The notes under the pieces were generated by a model, which made no database searches, was not told the DNA's origin, and saw nothing but the letters and a program-made list of their open reading frames with translations. The position numbers and the translations under genes are program-made. From contig CAUYUJ010011259.1 of the NCBI GenBank assembly GCA_963575745.1, forward strand, positions 377,809 to 441,808: a stretch of DNA of 64,000 nucleotides, given 5' to 3'. Origin of the DNA: Prorocentrum cordatum. Its lineage: Eukaryota; Sar; Dinophyceae; Prorocentrales; Prorocentraceae. Positions 8,001 through 17,711 of the stretch are shown piece after piece; the first letter of the stretch is position 1, and every line of letters starts with the position of its first letter.

Positions 8001-9911
8001 CAAGTTGATCCTGTGGTCGAGGGATCGCAGAGGCCGCTATGCATGTGGGCCACGCAGGCCTGGAATGGAGTGCATCAGGTAGACATGGCCAGGGCCTGGC
8101 GCAGGGAAATGTCACGCGAAGCGGCCAGACGGAGTCGGACGCTAGATCGCCCCTGGAGCCAAGTTCGAGGGCCAGCTTCTGCTTGTAATCTTACGCTGCA
8201 GAGGCTGGGCTGGTCCTGGCCTAGCTGGCACACCATCCGCATTCACACTGGTGAAATGTTTGACATGCGCCGATCGGCGCCCAGCACGCTGCGCAAGTAT
8301 ATTTACCTTCGTTTAGAGGATCAAGAGCTCACCGACTGGGCAACGCATCGAGGCATGCCCTTTCGGAAGCCCTTCCTCGAGCCTTGTCGCGCAGCAGTCA
8401 GGACAAAAAAGAAAAAGGGCCAGAAGCAGTCGGCTATGCTAGCTTTCCTGTGCAGCGATTTTTGGACGCAAGATAAAGTGTGGAGAGCAGGCCACTCGGA
8501 AGATCGAAGTTGTCAAAAGTGCGGGCACGCCATCGGAAATCAGCACCATAGATACTGTAGGTGTCCAGCTTTTCAGGAGCAGCGCCAGGCTGCAGGTGAA
8601 TCTTATCCTGATATAATCCACCGTGCCTCCTCCTCGTGCTCCTCCTCCCGTCTCTTCTCCAGGGCTCTCGCGCCTCACCCACTGGGGGGCCCCTTCCAGG
8701 ACGTCACGCCCAGCATTGAGACCCTGGACCCCGAGTACGGGGACGATCCCCTTCTCTCGGGCCTGGCCTATTCGGATGGGTCGGGGGTCGGGGTCTCTGG
8801 GTTGAAAACGTTCGGTTGGGGCCTCTGCTTTGTTGACCAGTACGGTAATGTACGCAAAGCGATGCATGGCACGGTGCCAGGAGTAAGGCAGGCACAAAGT
8901 GTGCTTAGAGCTGAATTGTATGGTTTCTTGAATGTTCTTCGCCACGGCACAGCCCCTCTGCAGGTAGGGATCGATAATTCCACAGTCGTTCGGGGCTTCA
9001 GGCGAGGCCCAGTTTGGTGCCGCCAAGCCAGGCGACCGCATGCCGATTTATGGCACATGATTTGGAATGCGATTGAGGATTCGTTCTCGGGGGAGGGGGA
9101 CCTCGTCGTCGTCAAGGTCAAAGCGCATTCCAAAAAGGCTCAGGCCCAGCAGCTCGAGGGACTCGAGCTGTGCAACTACCTAGGGAATCAATGCGCCGAC
9201 CTTCAAGCGAAGGAGGGAGCCAAGCTAGACGCCATCCCGCCTCACACTCGTGACACGTGGGTGTCTAGGTTCAAGGAGGTTTGTGCTGTTCTCGGGCTCG
9301 TCGGTGACATGACTTGTAAGATAGGCACGTTTGACGACACCACAGGCCGTCTCCAGAATGCCCCCCAGCCCCCTGGCCCTCGGCCGCGCCGTTCGGTGCT
9401 GCCTCCTCCAGAGTCTCGGCACGTCCTGGAGTGGGATAGGGGGTCTTGGAGGTGTGCTTGTTGTGCTAGACGGGCCCACAGCTATAAGGCCAAGCTGGTG
9501 TTGTCTCGTAAGTTTTGCAGGAAGGGTTTCTCCTCCCACGGTAAGTGGAAGAAGATAGCGCGTGTCGACGGGGCTCCTTTGCAGGGGCCAAGGCGACACA
9601 AGCTGTCTCGAATAGGCCACTATACCTTCTGTCGAGAGTGCGGCGCCTTTTTGAGCGCCAGGGCTTGTGGGTTACTTGCTGGATGTCCTAAGGACCCGAA
9701 GGACCACAACGCCAAGACTCGACGAAATCGTTTGCTGGCAGGTAAGCATCCGTATAAGAATGAGAGACTGCCTGGAGAGGTGGTCGCGCTGTCAAGAACC
9801 CAGGAATTGGATTTTCTGGAGTCGATTGGGATTGCTGCCAGGGCCTCTGCCGCTGGAAGCGGCGTGGAGGCACTTTCTTCCTCCGCCGCTTCAGGCGGTG
9901 TGGAGGTCTAA
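5007..9911 (+). CDS. LINE ORF2: AP endonuclease, reverse transcriptase, RNase H polyprotein
   Basis: The protein nicks target DNA, primes reverse transcription there and removes RNA. The frame is open from at least 4863 but has no upstream ATG, so 5007 is the junction after ORF1, not a proven start. Residue numbers below count from 4863. AP endonuclease ~120-350: E159 in LQEHRL, D281 in DFNE, D320 in IIDFVVLD, H346 in HSPVRL. RT ~660-960: RPIGLLPS block, motif A D785 (GVLDPSRAFE), motif B GSIGGTRA, motif C FVDD 877-880. A Cys/His cluster starts at C1217-x2-C1220. RNase H ~1300-1455 has D1305 (YSDGSG), E1351, D1371 and D1446, the full DEDD set. The C terminus has two Cys pairs near 1531 and 1590. 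No stop interrupts the frame. Other sequenced copies would settle the start. Confidence 0.92.
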   Translation, partial: SPHGLGSLASTAAGTSTQCSTWSGSWHEPSTSQEPEPFRGSPPDAVSTSFSTWSSSPKASPPRRRGKGSTRNVGLEFIGFNCSSWAQAIDVLDEAATRKVVGPMHITFLQEHRLTAPIAKDIEAASFNRHYTAALVPAVSGPGGRPTSGVGFLVPRNVGLTHLEGMNTFDISPPGSPGRAAVGWCSAGQKGGLMIITAYFWTREGWTIRNLSILESTATVIKQHDMPRVFQADFNETGESLLKTGWCQDVGGVVRLPSTTTRAGVGGGSIIDFVVLDARIQHAFGDTVKVLDTAAAPHSPVRLVMQSRMRAKGGWRLAKPRPFPLERPCGHVPQPAQWPDFDHQDDLNGTQLDQLWKQISHCAETELVNLLGVEEPQSYLGRGDPPRWTWAPLAGPQSHARPRGTPSSRAWRWVAARASDFMFPAQAAQQEGTWTHARARRAKLERRIEGGRSRLVHDLGEEAEHVIAQFERYRAFCLEGPALMEQAPEIMGLQRRAVANAQTIERQQAATRSKEWRERLKTESAAGSSFIHRISKWRTPPPPVTGYSVSNLELADPQEAADRAAQEWFDAWGSHGQESTGPSDRPWEAARFAHPLVHLDRQLFTKICLSFPARTGIGSDHWHPRWWAWISDEGKDCLIQLVMFISRTAQFPSQVRYIIYFLLSKESGGTRPIGLLPSLMRVVERAHSGLFHDWERSAKRKYDFGGPGGGSEEAAWHQMVHDEGTREGEVSVTGVLDPSRAFEHVTMTALWVVAPLCGFPQQLAKLLISIYTSTRLVAFRGVLAKKSIQTFSAVVAGSIGGTRALKMVVLQVTDAIHQAWGARLQMKLFVDDLSIQVRGALRCLNVLQAAVTFYIREIEGTWRIPVSRGARGKGYILVASASARNRRAAWAKDLGLAITDTSSQLGVDSAGGAVVRKRKKMQKRFKYACQRKSKLKALSKQGARLARVVRQGVIPSVTYGSSCLGVSPVSLNRMRVMVSGSLGGSAIGRDRVLRLWTYQVDPVVEGSQRPLCMWATQAWNGVHQVDMARAWRREMSREAARRSRTLDRPWSQVRGPASACNLTLQRLGWSWPSWHTIRIHTGEMFDMRRSAPSTLRKYIYLRLEDQELTDWATHRGMPFRKPFLEPCRAAVRTKKKKGQKQSAMLAFLCSDFWTQDKVWRAGHSEDRSCQKCGHAIGNQHHRYCRCPAFQEQRQAAGESYPDIIHRASSSCSSSRLFSRALAPHPLGGPFQDVTPSIETLDPEYGDDPLLSGLAYSDGSGVGVSGLKTFGWGLCFVDQYGNVRKAMHGTVPGVRQAQSVLRAELYGFLNVLRHGTAPLQVGIDNSTVVRGFRRGPVWCRQARRPHADLWHMIWNAIEDSFSGEGDLVVVKVKAHSKKAQAQQLEGLELCNYLGNQCADLQAKEGAKLDAIPPHTRDTWVSRFKEVCAVLGLVGDMTCKIGTFDDTTGRLQNAPQPPGPRPRRSVLPPPESRHVLEWDRGSWRCACCARRAHSYKAKLVLSRKFCRKGFSSHGKWKKIARVDGAPLQGPRRHKLSRIGHYTFCRECGAFLSARACGLLAGCPKDPKDHNAKTRRNRLLAGKHPYKNERLPGEVVALSRTQELDFLESIGIAARASAAGSGVEALSSSAASGGVEV

Positions 9912-9966
9912 CCAGGTCTGTCGCAGGTGGACGCGAGGTGCTCGCCCACGCTGTGCTCGCGGGAAA

Positions 9967-10041
9967 CCTCCTCCTCCTCCTCCTCCTCCTCCTCCTCCTC
10001 CTCCTCCTCCTCCTCCTCCTCCTCCTCCTCCTCCTCCTCCT
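9967..10041 (+). repeat. (CCT)n tract at the LINE 3' end
   Basis: About 25 near-perfect CTC units beginning directly after GCGGGAAA, 55 bp past the ORF2 stop. It is either the 3' tail of the LINE or the remaining half of a CTC microsatellite into which it inserted. Confidence 0.9.
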
Positions 10042-10069
10042 CTCCGCCTGCCTCCTCTCCCAGCCGGCC

Positions 10070-10346
10070 TCCCAGCCTGCCTGCCTCTCGGCCGCGAGGC
10101 CCCGAGTTCCGCGTGGCAGGGGCTCCCGATGGGCCGGGTGCACGACGCGAGGGAGCCGCTGCCCGGCCAGCCGCAGAACCCGTCCTGCTCCAACCCGCTC
10201 TACCCGAGGCTCCCGAAGAGCTCCACGGTCCTCAGGGCGCGCGTCAGCCCAAGCGTGTGCGTGTTCGCCCCGCTCGGCTCCGCCGATGGCGCGCGGCCCG
10301 TGTCGGCCCCCGCGGCGCCGCCTGCGTCGTGCTGGAAGGTCCTCAG
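10070..10346 (+). CDS. Possible coding fragment, unknown function
   Basis: One frame gives a normally mixed composition (MGRVHDAREPLPGQPQNPS and ...LRARVSPSVCVFAPLG), unlike the simple-repeat frames around it, and runs up to the family D element at 10349. It has no recognised domain and no clear start, because the CTC tract precedes it. It may be a gene relic or chance. Confidence 0.25.
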
Positions 10347-10348
10347 TG

Positions 10349-10548
10349 TCGGCGGCGGGCGAGGGGGGGAATCGAGAAGGAGACGGCCTTCTCAGAAGGC
10401 GGCGGGACTTCTCAGAAGCCCTCGCGCCTTCTCAGAAGTTGTTTCTGTCTTCGGGGAAGGCTTAGAAAACTTCTCAGAAGTCCGGGGGACTTCCGAGCCT
10501 TCTGAGAAGGCACGCCCCTTCTCATTTCCCCCCCTGGCTCGCCGCCTA
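10349..10548. mobile_element. MITE family D, copy 1, with CAGTG target duplication
   Basis: The termini TCGGCGGCGGGCGAGGGGGG and CCCCCCCTGGCTCGCCGCC are inverted; internal CTTCTCAGAAG palindromes repeat every 20-40 bp. CAGTG flanks both sides (10344-10348 and 10549-10553). The right edge ends CCTACAG, which resembles a 3' splice site, but splicing of this copy is not supported by a clear frame. Confidence 0.7.
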
Positions 10549-10553
10549 CAGTG

Positions 10554-10884
10554 GGCAAGCACACGTTGGCGCCAACACGCGTTCTGGGGATCATCGAAGG
10601 GCGCAGAACCGCCGCGCACCTGGCCCCGTCTGGCCCGCGCGCGCACTCGCGGTCGGGACGGAAGCATGACGGAAGGTTGTTTTACAGTTTTCCGCCGCCG
10701 GGGACCTTCGCCGGGCCACGAGAACATCCCAAACGACTCGAGGTGAAAAAAATGTCCTTGGGAAAATGTCCAGACCTCCGGGGGCCCATTGAACGACGCG
10801 AAAGTTCTGGGGAGAGAGGGGCAGAGAAGAGAACCAAGTATTTAAAGACGATTCAGCGGGCATGGAAACTTGTTTTTCGTCATG
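10554..10884. other. No gene recognised
   Basis: Mixed-composition DNA between the family D element and the CAT repeat. Frames run through it but show no conserved motif. Confidence 0.4.
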
Positions 10885-10903
10885 ATCCTTCTCATCATCA
10901 TCC

Positions 10904-10951
<48 letters not shown>

Positions 10952-10969
10952 GCATCGTCATCGTCATCG

Positions 10970-11028
<59 letters not shown>

Positions 11029-11072
11029 TCTTCCTCCTCCTTCTCCTCCTCTTCCTCATCCTCCTCCTCCAG
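10885..11072 (+). repeat. (CAT)n microsatellite followed by CTC tract
   Basis: About 45 CAT/CGT units (10885-11029) then CTC/CTT (11030-11072). Long open frames over it (poly-His, poly-Ile, poly-Met) are artefacts. It lies just 5' of the decayed LINE 2. Confidence 0.9.
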
Positions 11073-11216
11073 GAGCTGTCTGGGCCCAGAACCCGAGCGA
11101 GCTCCCACCGTGCCTATGGGCATCACGACACAGGGCGGCACGCGAGGGACAGGTCCGACTCGGGACAGGCGTACCGAATCACACACTCTCCCCTCACCAC
11201 ACTCGTTAATTTCGCA

Positions 11217-12232
11217 ATGAAGCTTATCTTTCACAACGTCCAGTGGGCCGATTTCTCGAGACTGGAAGAGATACCGATACAGACGAAGAACAGTGACATC
11301 GTAGTGTGTCTAGGCACGAGCAAATGGGCAGAGAGCGACGACGCGACGGCCACGCAGTGTCAAGTACCAAAGCACAAATGTGTACAAACTGGATGGAAGA
11401 AGTCAAGAACTACAAACAACTCGTGCGGCCTGGCGATCATGTACGGCAAGCGTATGTCTGGCACGTTGCTGCAGGTTCCCCTGCAGCCAGCCAGCTTGGG
11501 CTTCACAGGTCGCACGGGCATGGCGCGTTTTGCAATGAATGGAGTATCACTGGCGATTGTTCTTATCTCCACACCGCCCGAAGGCATGGGCGCGCATACT
11601 TTGTGGCGAGTGACCAAGAATATCCCACGTTGGATATCTGAAGAAATTGATAAATTGAGACACGCGTGGATTCCACTGGTAGTAATTAGGTGGCTGCATT
11701 TGTGGCTTTGGCATATAAGCAGAAGACTGGCCAGGGATTCGTCACGCACGACAGCGAAGAAGTAAAGGGCACGGCGGCGGCAACATTGAAATCGCAGGTA
11801 TCAAAGATGGCCAGAGAAATTTTGCATGACAACTACCTCAGCATGTACGTTACATGTTGGAAGACGGACCCCGATTATTTACAGGGCCAGAATAGCAGCA
11901 AGATTGACCACATAGCGGGGCCAGCCAGCATGCGAGAAAATATACAAAGACTCAACACATTGCTTGGACTGGGCAGGAGATTGCAGAGATACGTGCGCAC
12001 AGACTCACATGATCATGTACCAGTGCCCGTTGAGGTTGACATACGACCGCAGACGGCATTCACTGGAAAGTATACCCCACCAGCCAAACGTGACGCAATG
12101 ATGGCAGCATACAGCACAGGTGTTGGACGGACCGGGTGTCTTAAAGCTCTGGCGTTAGAGACGCCGAGCATACCAGAGCACGAGTGGAAGGAGACCTGGG
12201 ACCAGGGAAACGCGCAGAAGGCGTGGAGCTAA
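11217..12232 (+). pseudogene. LINE 2 AP-endonuclease region (frameshifted)
   Basis: The ATG at 11217 opens MKLIFHNVQWADFSRLEEIP, a typical endonuclease start. That frame ends at 11765; the second half continues from about 11690 in another frame, ending with SSKIDHIAGPASM and, further on, DSHDHVPVPVEV, the expected D-H and SDH-like closing motifs. A shift near 11680 separates the halves, close to where the DFN motif should be, and no intact DFN is visible. Confidence 0.7.
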
Positions 12233-13069
12233 TTTTCAGGGAGCACTCGTGCAGCAGTGACGAGGGGGGAGGGGGAATATTAGAAATGAGCGCATCGCAG
12301 AACACGATCAGCACAGGCAACGTATAGTTGAACTCCTTGAACTACAAGGACGGCCACGAAAACAAATACATGCGACGGGGAACAAGAGTTTCCAAGGGGA
12401 CGGATCGACCATATTTGAGGAGACGGGGGACGAGCTCAAGAGGCCATCGCGGAAATTATTTGCACTGCGCAGATCACGAAAGCAAGAGAAGATCGAGGAA
12501 TTGTGTGAAGAAATGCGACAGACATGGAAGCACGGACGACACGCAGAGGCACACATGATGAGAGTCAGATTAGTTGGAGGAGGACGTGGACCAAAGAAAC
12601 GTTTCTTATTCTCGCCGAAACAAGAAATGGCACTGCAGGAGTGGAAGGACGGACTCGGCCAAGCACCAGAAATAGAGGCATGTATTGCAGACAACTGAAT
12701 TGGGAAGCATGGGTAAACGACACAGCCTGTTTGACCACACTTGTAAGGTGCATCGGAGTTGGCCGAGTTGATACGGCAAGATCGAGCAGAGCAGATCACC
12801 CATGTCAAAAAGGCGCCCAAAAGAAGAGCTGGGCCCGCATGGGGCGAATTGGCGGAGGCACTGTGCGTGGGCATAGACAGGATGCGGCACGCGAATCAAC
12901 GTGACAAATTTGCGCCAGCAGTTTTCTCTAGGCGACACACTGATCTGCTGGCGCTCATCAGTTTGACAGGCCCGTTCCCGCTCACAGCCATCAGATCGCA
13001 GGCTTACGCCGCGCCCGAGAATAATTAATCCCCAACAGGGGATCGAGGGTCAAAGAGTACCCCACGATT
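12233..13069 (+). pseudogene. LINE 2 linker between endonuclease and RT (degraded)
   Basis: Short open pieces such as one at 12759-13028 (MAELIRQDRAEQITHVKKAP) have a composition like the spacer between endonuclease and RT in LINEs, with several stops. No motif can be assigned. Confidence 0.4.
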
Positions 13070-13895
13070 TTGACTCGTTTGGAATGTCGCAGTTCGGCCA
13101 CCTTCAGAGGACTTCCAGGAGGCGGAGCGCGCCAGACTTCGCACACGGGGGGTCACGAGGACGGCGACGAGAGGGGGGGGGGCAGACTTAGCATAGCAGC
13201 AGCTTGTCGGGGATGCCGCGCAACACATATAAGCCACAGCATGTCCAAGTACGACGGCGCGAAGGCATCCGCTTGCACATCACGAGACAAACTAGAAGCA
13301 CAACATCATGCATACAGTAGGGCCAGGAACACGCACCTCATGATACAGGCAGTGGATCTGGCCACGACCCACACCAGCGCGATAGACGGCGAGGCTGACT
13401 TTTTGCCGCAGCATGGTGCGACCATGGGCCAATCGCTGGCAGCAGCAGGCTGTTTCATTCACATCTGCCCCCCAGCAGTCAAAGAATGGAACGAACAATT
13501 TAGTCGCGCAGACGATGCGCACAAGCTGCTCAGAGGAGAGTCCCCGGTCAGCAGGGACCGTGGACATGGGGGTCGGTTTGTTCGTAGACGACGCGCCACG
13601 AGCACATGTTCACGCACGCGCACCGCGAGCCAAGCGCATTGCACAACAGTTGAATCACACCGCGGACACGCTGCAGCAGCACATCCACGGGAACGGGCAC
13701 CACCTGAACGCAGAGAAGACGAATCACGCGATTGCACTTGCAGGCACGGGCCCTTATGAAGCGGCACGGGAAGTGGGGCGCCAGGGTAAAGTAAAGGGGG
13801 CAATATTCCGGGAAGCACGGGCCCCGGGCCCGACCATCAGTCTCGATGGAGCACTGCGCGCGGTCTTAAGAACCGCATCAGAGGAGCACGTGTAG
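13070..13895 (+). pseudogene. LINE 2 reverse transcriptase core (frameshifted)
   Basis: The first frame holds a motif-B-like HGATMGQSLAAAGCFIHI (about 13410-13470). The second frame, open 13413-13895, holds motif C GLFVDDA and, beyond it, HLNAEKTNHAI, which fits RT motif D. A frameshift between about 13490 and 13570 splits the palm. Confidence 0.7.
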
Positions 13896-13924
13896 CATGG
13901 CGTTCAATAGGTCAGGCATGGCAC

Positions 13925-14401
13925 ATGCACCTCCCGAGCAAGCTGCGCCGCGTGCTTGTCCTTTGCTTCGTGCGCAGCGCGGCGATCACTGGCCTCACCG
14001 CGTTTGCAATGCCGAAGGAATCCACGGACGAGCTGGACTCGGCGCCGGCTCGGCTGCTCGGCTGTCTCACGAAAGGCAACGCGGCAAGAGAACATGCTGA
14101 CGGACGAACAAGGTGCATCCCCAACGGTGAAGTATTTGAATATTGGAATATCAGCCGCACAGACATAGAGCTGAGGACCCAGCGGCTTCGCTGGCGGCAG
14201 CGCATCTCGAGCGGACCCGAGGATCACCGACAAGTGCTCGCTGCCAAGTCCGGGACAACAGAGCTCGACATGCAGCTGGGCAAGCGCAGGCTCCACGCTG
14301 CGGGCGCGCTGACAGAGCACGGCGCGCCCCGGCCAGGACAGTGCCAAGAGGGCACGCAGAACGCAGCGCACTTAGAGCTCCTTCGCAGAGGCATGGACTG
14401 A
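13925..14401 (+). pseudogene. LINE 2 post-RT region
   Basis: The frame reads AAITGLTAFAMPKESTDELD and later FEYWNISRTDIELRTQRLRW. This fits the conserved region after LINE RT domains, in which a tryptophan/arginine-rich segment near LRWRQR is typical. Confidence 0.6.
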
Positions 14402-14569
14402 CAAAGACACGTGCTGCAGCCGTTCCAGGACCCCGTCAGCAGGAAGAGCTTCTGCAAGGTCAAGGTGGACTCCATGGGGTCCCGACTGTGCGCCAGCATC
14501 AACAACAGATGGAAACAGGCACCGAAACAATTCGGGCTTTAGGGGGCATCGGAGGAGGAGGCCATCAGG

Positions 14570-15251
14570 ATGGCGGTTCTGGAGGCACAGAGCGACGCAA
14601 AAAGCCACAGCAGCAACGATCACGAGCACATATGCACGCGCGAAAAACGAAGATGGCACGACGTGTACAAGCACGCACAAAACATGAAAGCGCTCACGGC
14701 GCAAGTCACGCACGCCCAACAGATGAGGAACATCGACTCGCTAATCGCGACCACTAACGCGTGCCCGTGGTGCCGCGCGGCCTTCGCCAGCCGCGACTCG
14801 CGTCTACGTCGCGTTCGCGCAATGTCACAACGCAGCCAGCGTTCTTGCCCTACACGCATTACGTCTCTGTCATGTCGGCTCGAAGTACATCCTGCGCACT
14901 GCTGCGGCGTCTGCGGCCAAGAGGACACCGTGCGACGGCATCACCTGGACCGCGCGCGACAGCGCGCACCTGGGCCTGACAAGCCCGACCACCAGCAGAC
15001 CGAGGAAGCCGACGCGGAGGGCACCCATCGCAGCAAAAGGCGGCAAGGACGGAGACGATGGAGGTGGACGCGGACGCAGCACAGCGCCCACTCAAGCACG
15101 CAGGCGGCAAGGCGAAGAAAGGCAACGACAAACCAGCTGGATCCGCCAGCGAGGGAACAAGGACGACGAGATGGTGTCCACCGAGAAATGTGCCTCAACA
15201 GCGCGCAGATCATACGGCAACTCTCGGGCTGCTTGTGGGACTTCCACCTGA
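14570..15251 (+). pseudogene. LINE 2 C-terminal region with Cys motif
   Basis: A frame starting near 14570 contains ACPWCRAAFASRDSR, a C-x2-C finger-like motif. From about 14799 the better frame is another one (VYVAFAQCHNAASVLALHAL). Frameshifts again indicate decay. Function cannot be stated beyond a possible zinc-binding tail. Confidence 0.4.
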
Positions 15252-15750
15252 TAGAGGGCGATCGCACACCGTCAGAAGCAGGGGCGCAGGACGGACAAGA
15301 GTACGCAGGCAAAGTGAAGAACGGCATGGCGAACATGGGATCGCCCCGTGCGCACATCGGAGCAACGTTCTTCGACGAGCTGGCAAACCTGACCACCGCG
15401 CCGCAGCCGCATCAAGAGACCCTGGCGCACTTCGCCATGGTGCCTGGAGCGATTCATCCGGTTATTTTCGGAGACATCCTGCCACGCCTCTAGGTGAAGA
15501 AAGCGCACGCAGAACCAGGGGGGCAACCGTATGGAAAGCCTACATCATGTTCAACGCGCTGGCGACGAGACCATGGACGAGCGATCACGAGGACAAGATC
15601 AACCAGATGCGGGAGGAGCAGGGCAAGAATCGCATCAGGCTGCAGCAGATCCAGATCTACCCCCTCCGCACGGCACTACCTCAGCTCCGCAGGCTCGCTG
15701 CACCAGGCAGCGTCAGAGCGGCAGAGCTTCCCCAGAGACTTGGCAAGTGA

Positions 15751-16310
15751 GTTGTTGGGTGGTGGGCGAGGGGTGGGGGGGGGATCGGGCTCCACTGTGG
15801 CGCGCCACTGCCTAGCCTCAGCAGTTGCCATTTTTGGTTGTCTGGAGGCAGCAGGTGGAGAATGCGTGGTCCAGCAGGCTCGGACGAGCGCCTCTCTTGC
15901 GAATGGGCGAACTAGAGTAGTAGGTGCACAGCAGACTGGGGCAGTGCAGAAGGCTTGTGGGGGGGAGTGGTGCGTGGTGGGGAGCATCGGTTGTGGGGGG
16001 CGTGTCTCCTTACGAATACAGTTACGCGTAGAGGCGATAGGCACACGCCGGAGCGAGTATCGTACCCCTCCCGAGTGCGGTGGGGATGGGCCCAAAGCGC
16101 CATAAATCACCGCCCTGGATTGAGAGCGTTTTTGCTTGACGAGGCGGTTCGGCCAAGTGCCGACGTGGGCCCAAGGCCGTTTCAGCCGTCAGGGGCCCAC
16201 AGGCCCCCCAAGTGTCAGCCTTTAAACCAGCCAGCAGCCACAGCGTTCGTCAGTTAGGCGGGCCACGAGCGATCGGCCTCCGAGAGCACACGCTACCGAG
16301 GCATCCAATT
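15751..16310. other. No gene recognised
   Basis: GC-rich DNA with runs of G (15770-15780, 15955-15966, 15995-16005). Open frames are short and lack motifs. Confidence 0.4.
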
Positions 16311-16516
16311 TCTCCTCCTCCTCCTCCTCATCATCATCCTCCTCCTCCTCCTCCTCTTCCTCCTCTTCCTCCTCCTCCTCCTCCTCCTCCTCCTCCTCCT
16401 CCTCCTCCTCCCCCTCCTCCTCCTCCTCCTCCTCCTCCTCCTCCTCCTCCTCCTCCTCCTCCTCCTCCTCCTCCTCCTCCTCCTCCTCCTCCTCCTCCTC
16501 CTCCTCCTCCTCCTCA
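16311..16516 (+). repeat. (CTC)n tract, ~200 bp
   Basis: Nearly uninterrupted CTC for over 60 units. It is among the longest and purest CTC arrays in the window. Confidence 0.95.
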
Positions 16517-17228
16517 TCTCATCATTATCACCCGCATCAGCATCATCATCGTCATTGGGCCATCGTCATCGTCACCGTCACCGTTACCATCAGCATCATC
16601 ATTCATCAGCATCGGCATCACCATCACCCTTGTCATCGTCATCAGCATCATACTAATCATGATACTCGGCATTAACATCAGCATCGTCATCATCAGCACC
16701 ACCATAATCGCCACCATCACCATCACAATCATCATCCTCGTCAGCAGCATCGCCAGCATCATCAGCATCATCATTATCGTTATCGGCATCGTCATCGTCG
16801 TCATCCTTACCATCATCATCCACAGCATCACCATCAGCAACAACATAATCGTCCCCATCTTCACCGTCAGCATCATCAGCAACATCATCCTCAGCACCAT
16901 CATCAGTAGCATCAGCATCATCATTAGCATTAGCATCATCATCATCATCAGCACCATCACCATAAGCATCATCATTTCTATCCTCATATCTTCATCGTCC
17001 TTACCCTTCCCTTCCCCCTTTTTCTCATCATCTCCCTCTGCATGCTCCTTTCTCTCCCTTCCCCTGCGCCTCCTCCTCCTCTCTCCTCCTCCTCCTCCTC
17101 CTCCTCCTCCTCCTCCTCCTCCTCCTCCTCCTCCTCCTCTTCGTTCTCCTCCTCCGTCTTCTCCTCCTCTCATCGTTGTCATCATCATCAGCTGCATCCT
17201 TAGCATAAGCATCACTATTTTTATTATT

Positions 17229-17288
<60 letters not shown>

Positions 17289-17460
17289 GTCATCGTCATC
17301 GTCATCAGCAGCAGCAGCAGCATCCTCATCGTGCCCCTCCCCCTTTTTCTCATCATCTCCCTCTGCATGCTCCTCCCTCTCCCTCCCCCTGCGCCTCCTC
17401 CTCCCCTCCCTCATCCCTCTTCCTCTCCTCTCCTCCCTCCTATGGGGGTCCGCCTGCCCT
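16517..17460 (+). repeat. Degenerate ATC/CTC block with internal duplication
   Basis: Interrupted ATC/ATT/GTC triplets (16517-16985), CTC (17081-17170) and pure ATC (17229-17290). A segment CTTTTTCTCATCATCTCCC plus CTCTGCATGCTCC occurs at about 17016 and again at about 17341, so part of the block was duplicated. No coding evidence. Confidence 0.8.
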
Positions 17461-17543
17461 GGCGTTCGTGCCTTTTCGGTTTTGACGATTCAATCGAACG
17501 TTTGTGAGGGGCCGGGTCACGGTTCCGTCAGTTTTTCCGAGCT

Positions 17544-17704
17544 TTCATTCGGGGATGTCCCTCTACAGGAGACAGATTAAAAAATAGTCAAAACATGTTA
17601 TGGGAACGATTTGTTCTACTATATTTGAATATGTTTGGAGAAGGGTTGGCTATGTTTTGCTGTTCTTCCAAAACCCGCCTGTAGGAGGACATGCCCAAAC
17701 TAAC
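17544..17704. mobile_element. Introner-like TIR element family A, copy a
   Basis: Ends are CGGGGATGTCCCTCTACAGG and its inverse CCTGTAGGAGGACATGCCC. The 7-bp target duplication CCGAGCT is present on both sides (17537-17543, 17705-17711). The interior shows the family signature ATAGTC...GGGAACGAT. Confidence 0.85.
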
Positions 17705-17711
17705 CCGAGCT

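Larger units (their letters stand above)
3589..9966 (+). mobile_element. Near-intact full-length non-LTR retrotransposon (LINE) with spliced-leader 5' end
   Basis: The element runs from the DinoSL relic (3589) through a 137-bp leader, ORF1 (from 3748) and ORF2 (to 9911), with a 55-bp 3' UTR ending GCGGGAAA before a (CCT)n tract. It is about 6.38 kb. Order and domains (zinc-ribbon/coiled-coil ORF1, AP endonuclease, RT, RNase H, Cys clusters) fit an RNase-H-bearing LINE of the broad I/R1 type; the exact clade needs a tree. ORF2 is uninterrupted and all expected catalytic residues are present. ORF1 carries one apparent 1-nt frameshift. There is no long poly(A); either the CTC repeat serves as the tail or the element landed in CTC DNA. 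Confidence 0.9.
11217..15750 (+). pseudogene. Decayed LINE 2 (endonuclease-RT ORF broken by frameshifts)
   Basis: Fragments in + strand order match a LINE ORF2: endonuclease (11217-12232), linker (12300-13020), RT (13070-13895), post-RT region (13925-14401) and a Cys-containing C terminus (14570-15251). Neighbouring pieces lie in different frames and several stops intervene, so the copy is dead. Composition is less GC-rich and more A-rich than LINE 1, and its motifs differ (LFVDDA rather than LFVDDL), so it is a different lineage. No RNase H was seen. Edges are approximate. Confidence 0.8.

Noticed and set aside
10347-10551. Family D copy 1 as a spliced intron
   Set aside because: It has a CAGTG duplication and ends CCTACAG, but the implied donor would be TG and the neighbouring frames are not convincingly coding.
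16212-17507. Very long open frames across the CTC/ATC blocks
   Set aside because: Triplet repeats keep several frames open at once on both strands; translations are poly-P, poly-S, poly-L, poly-I or poly-E/R without domains.
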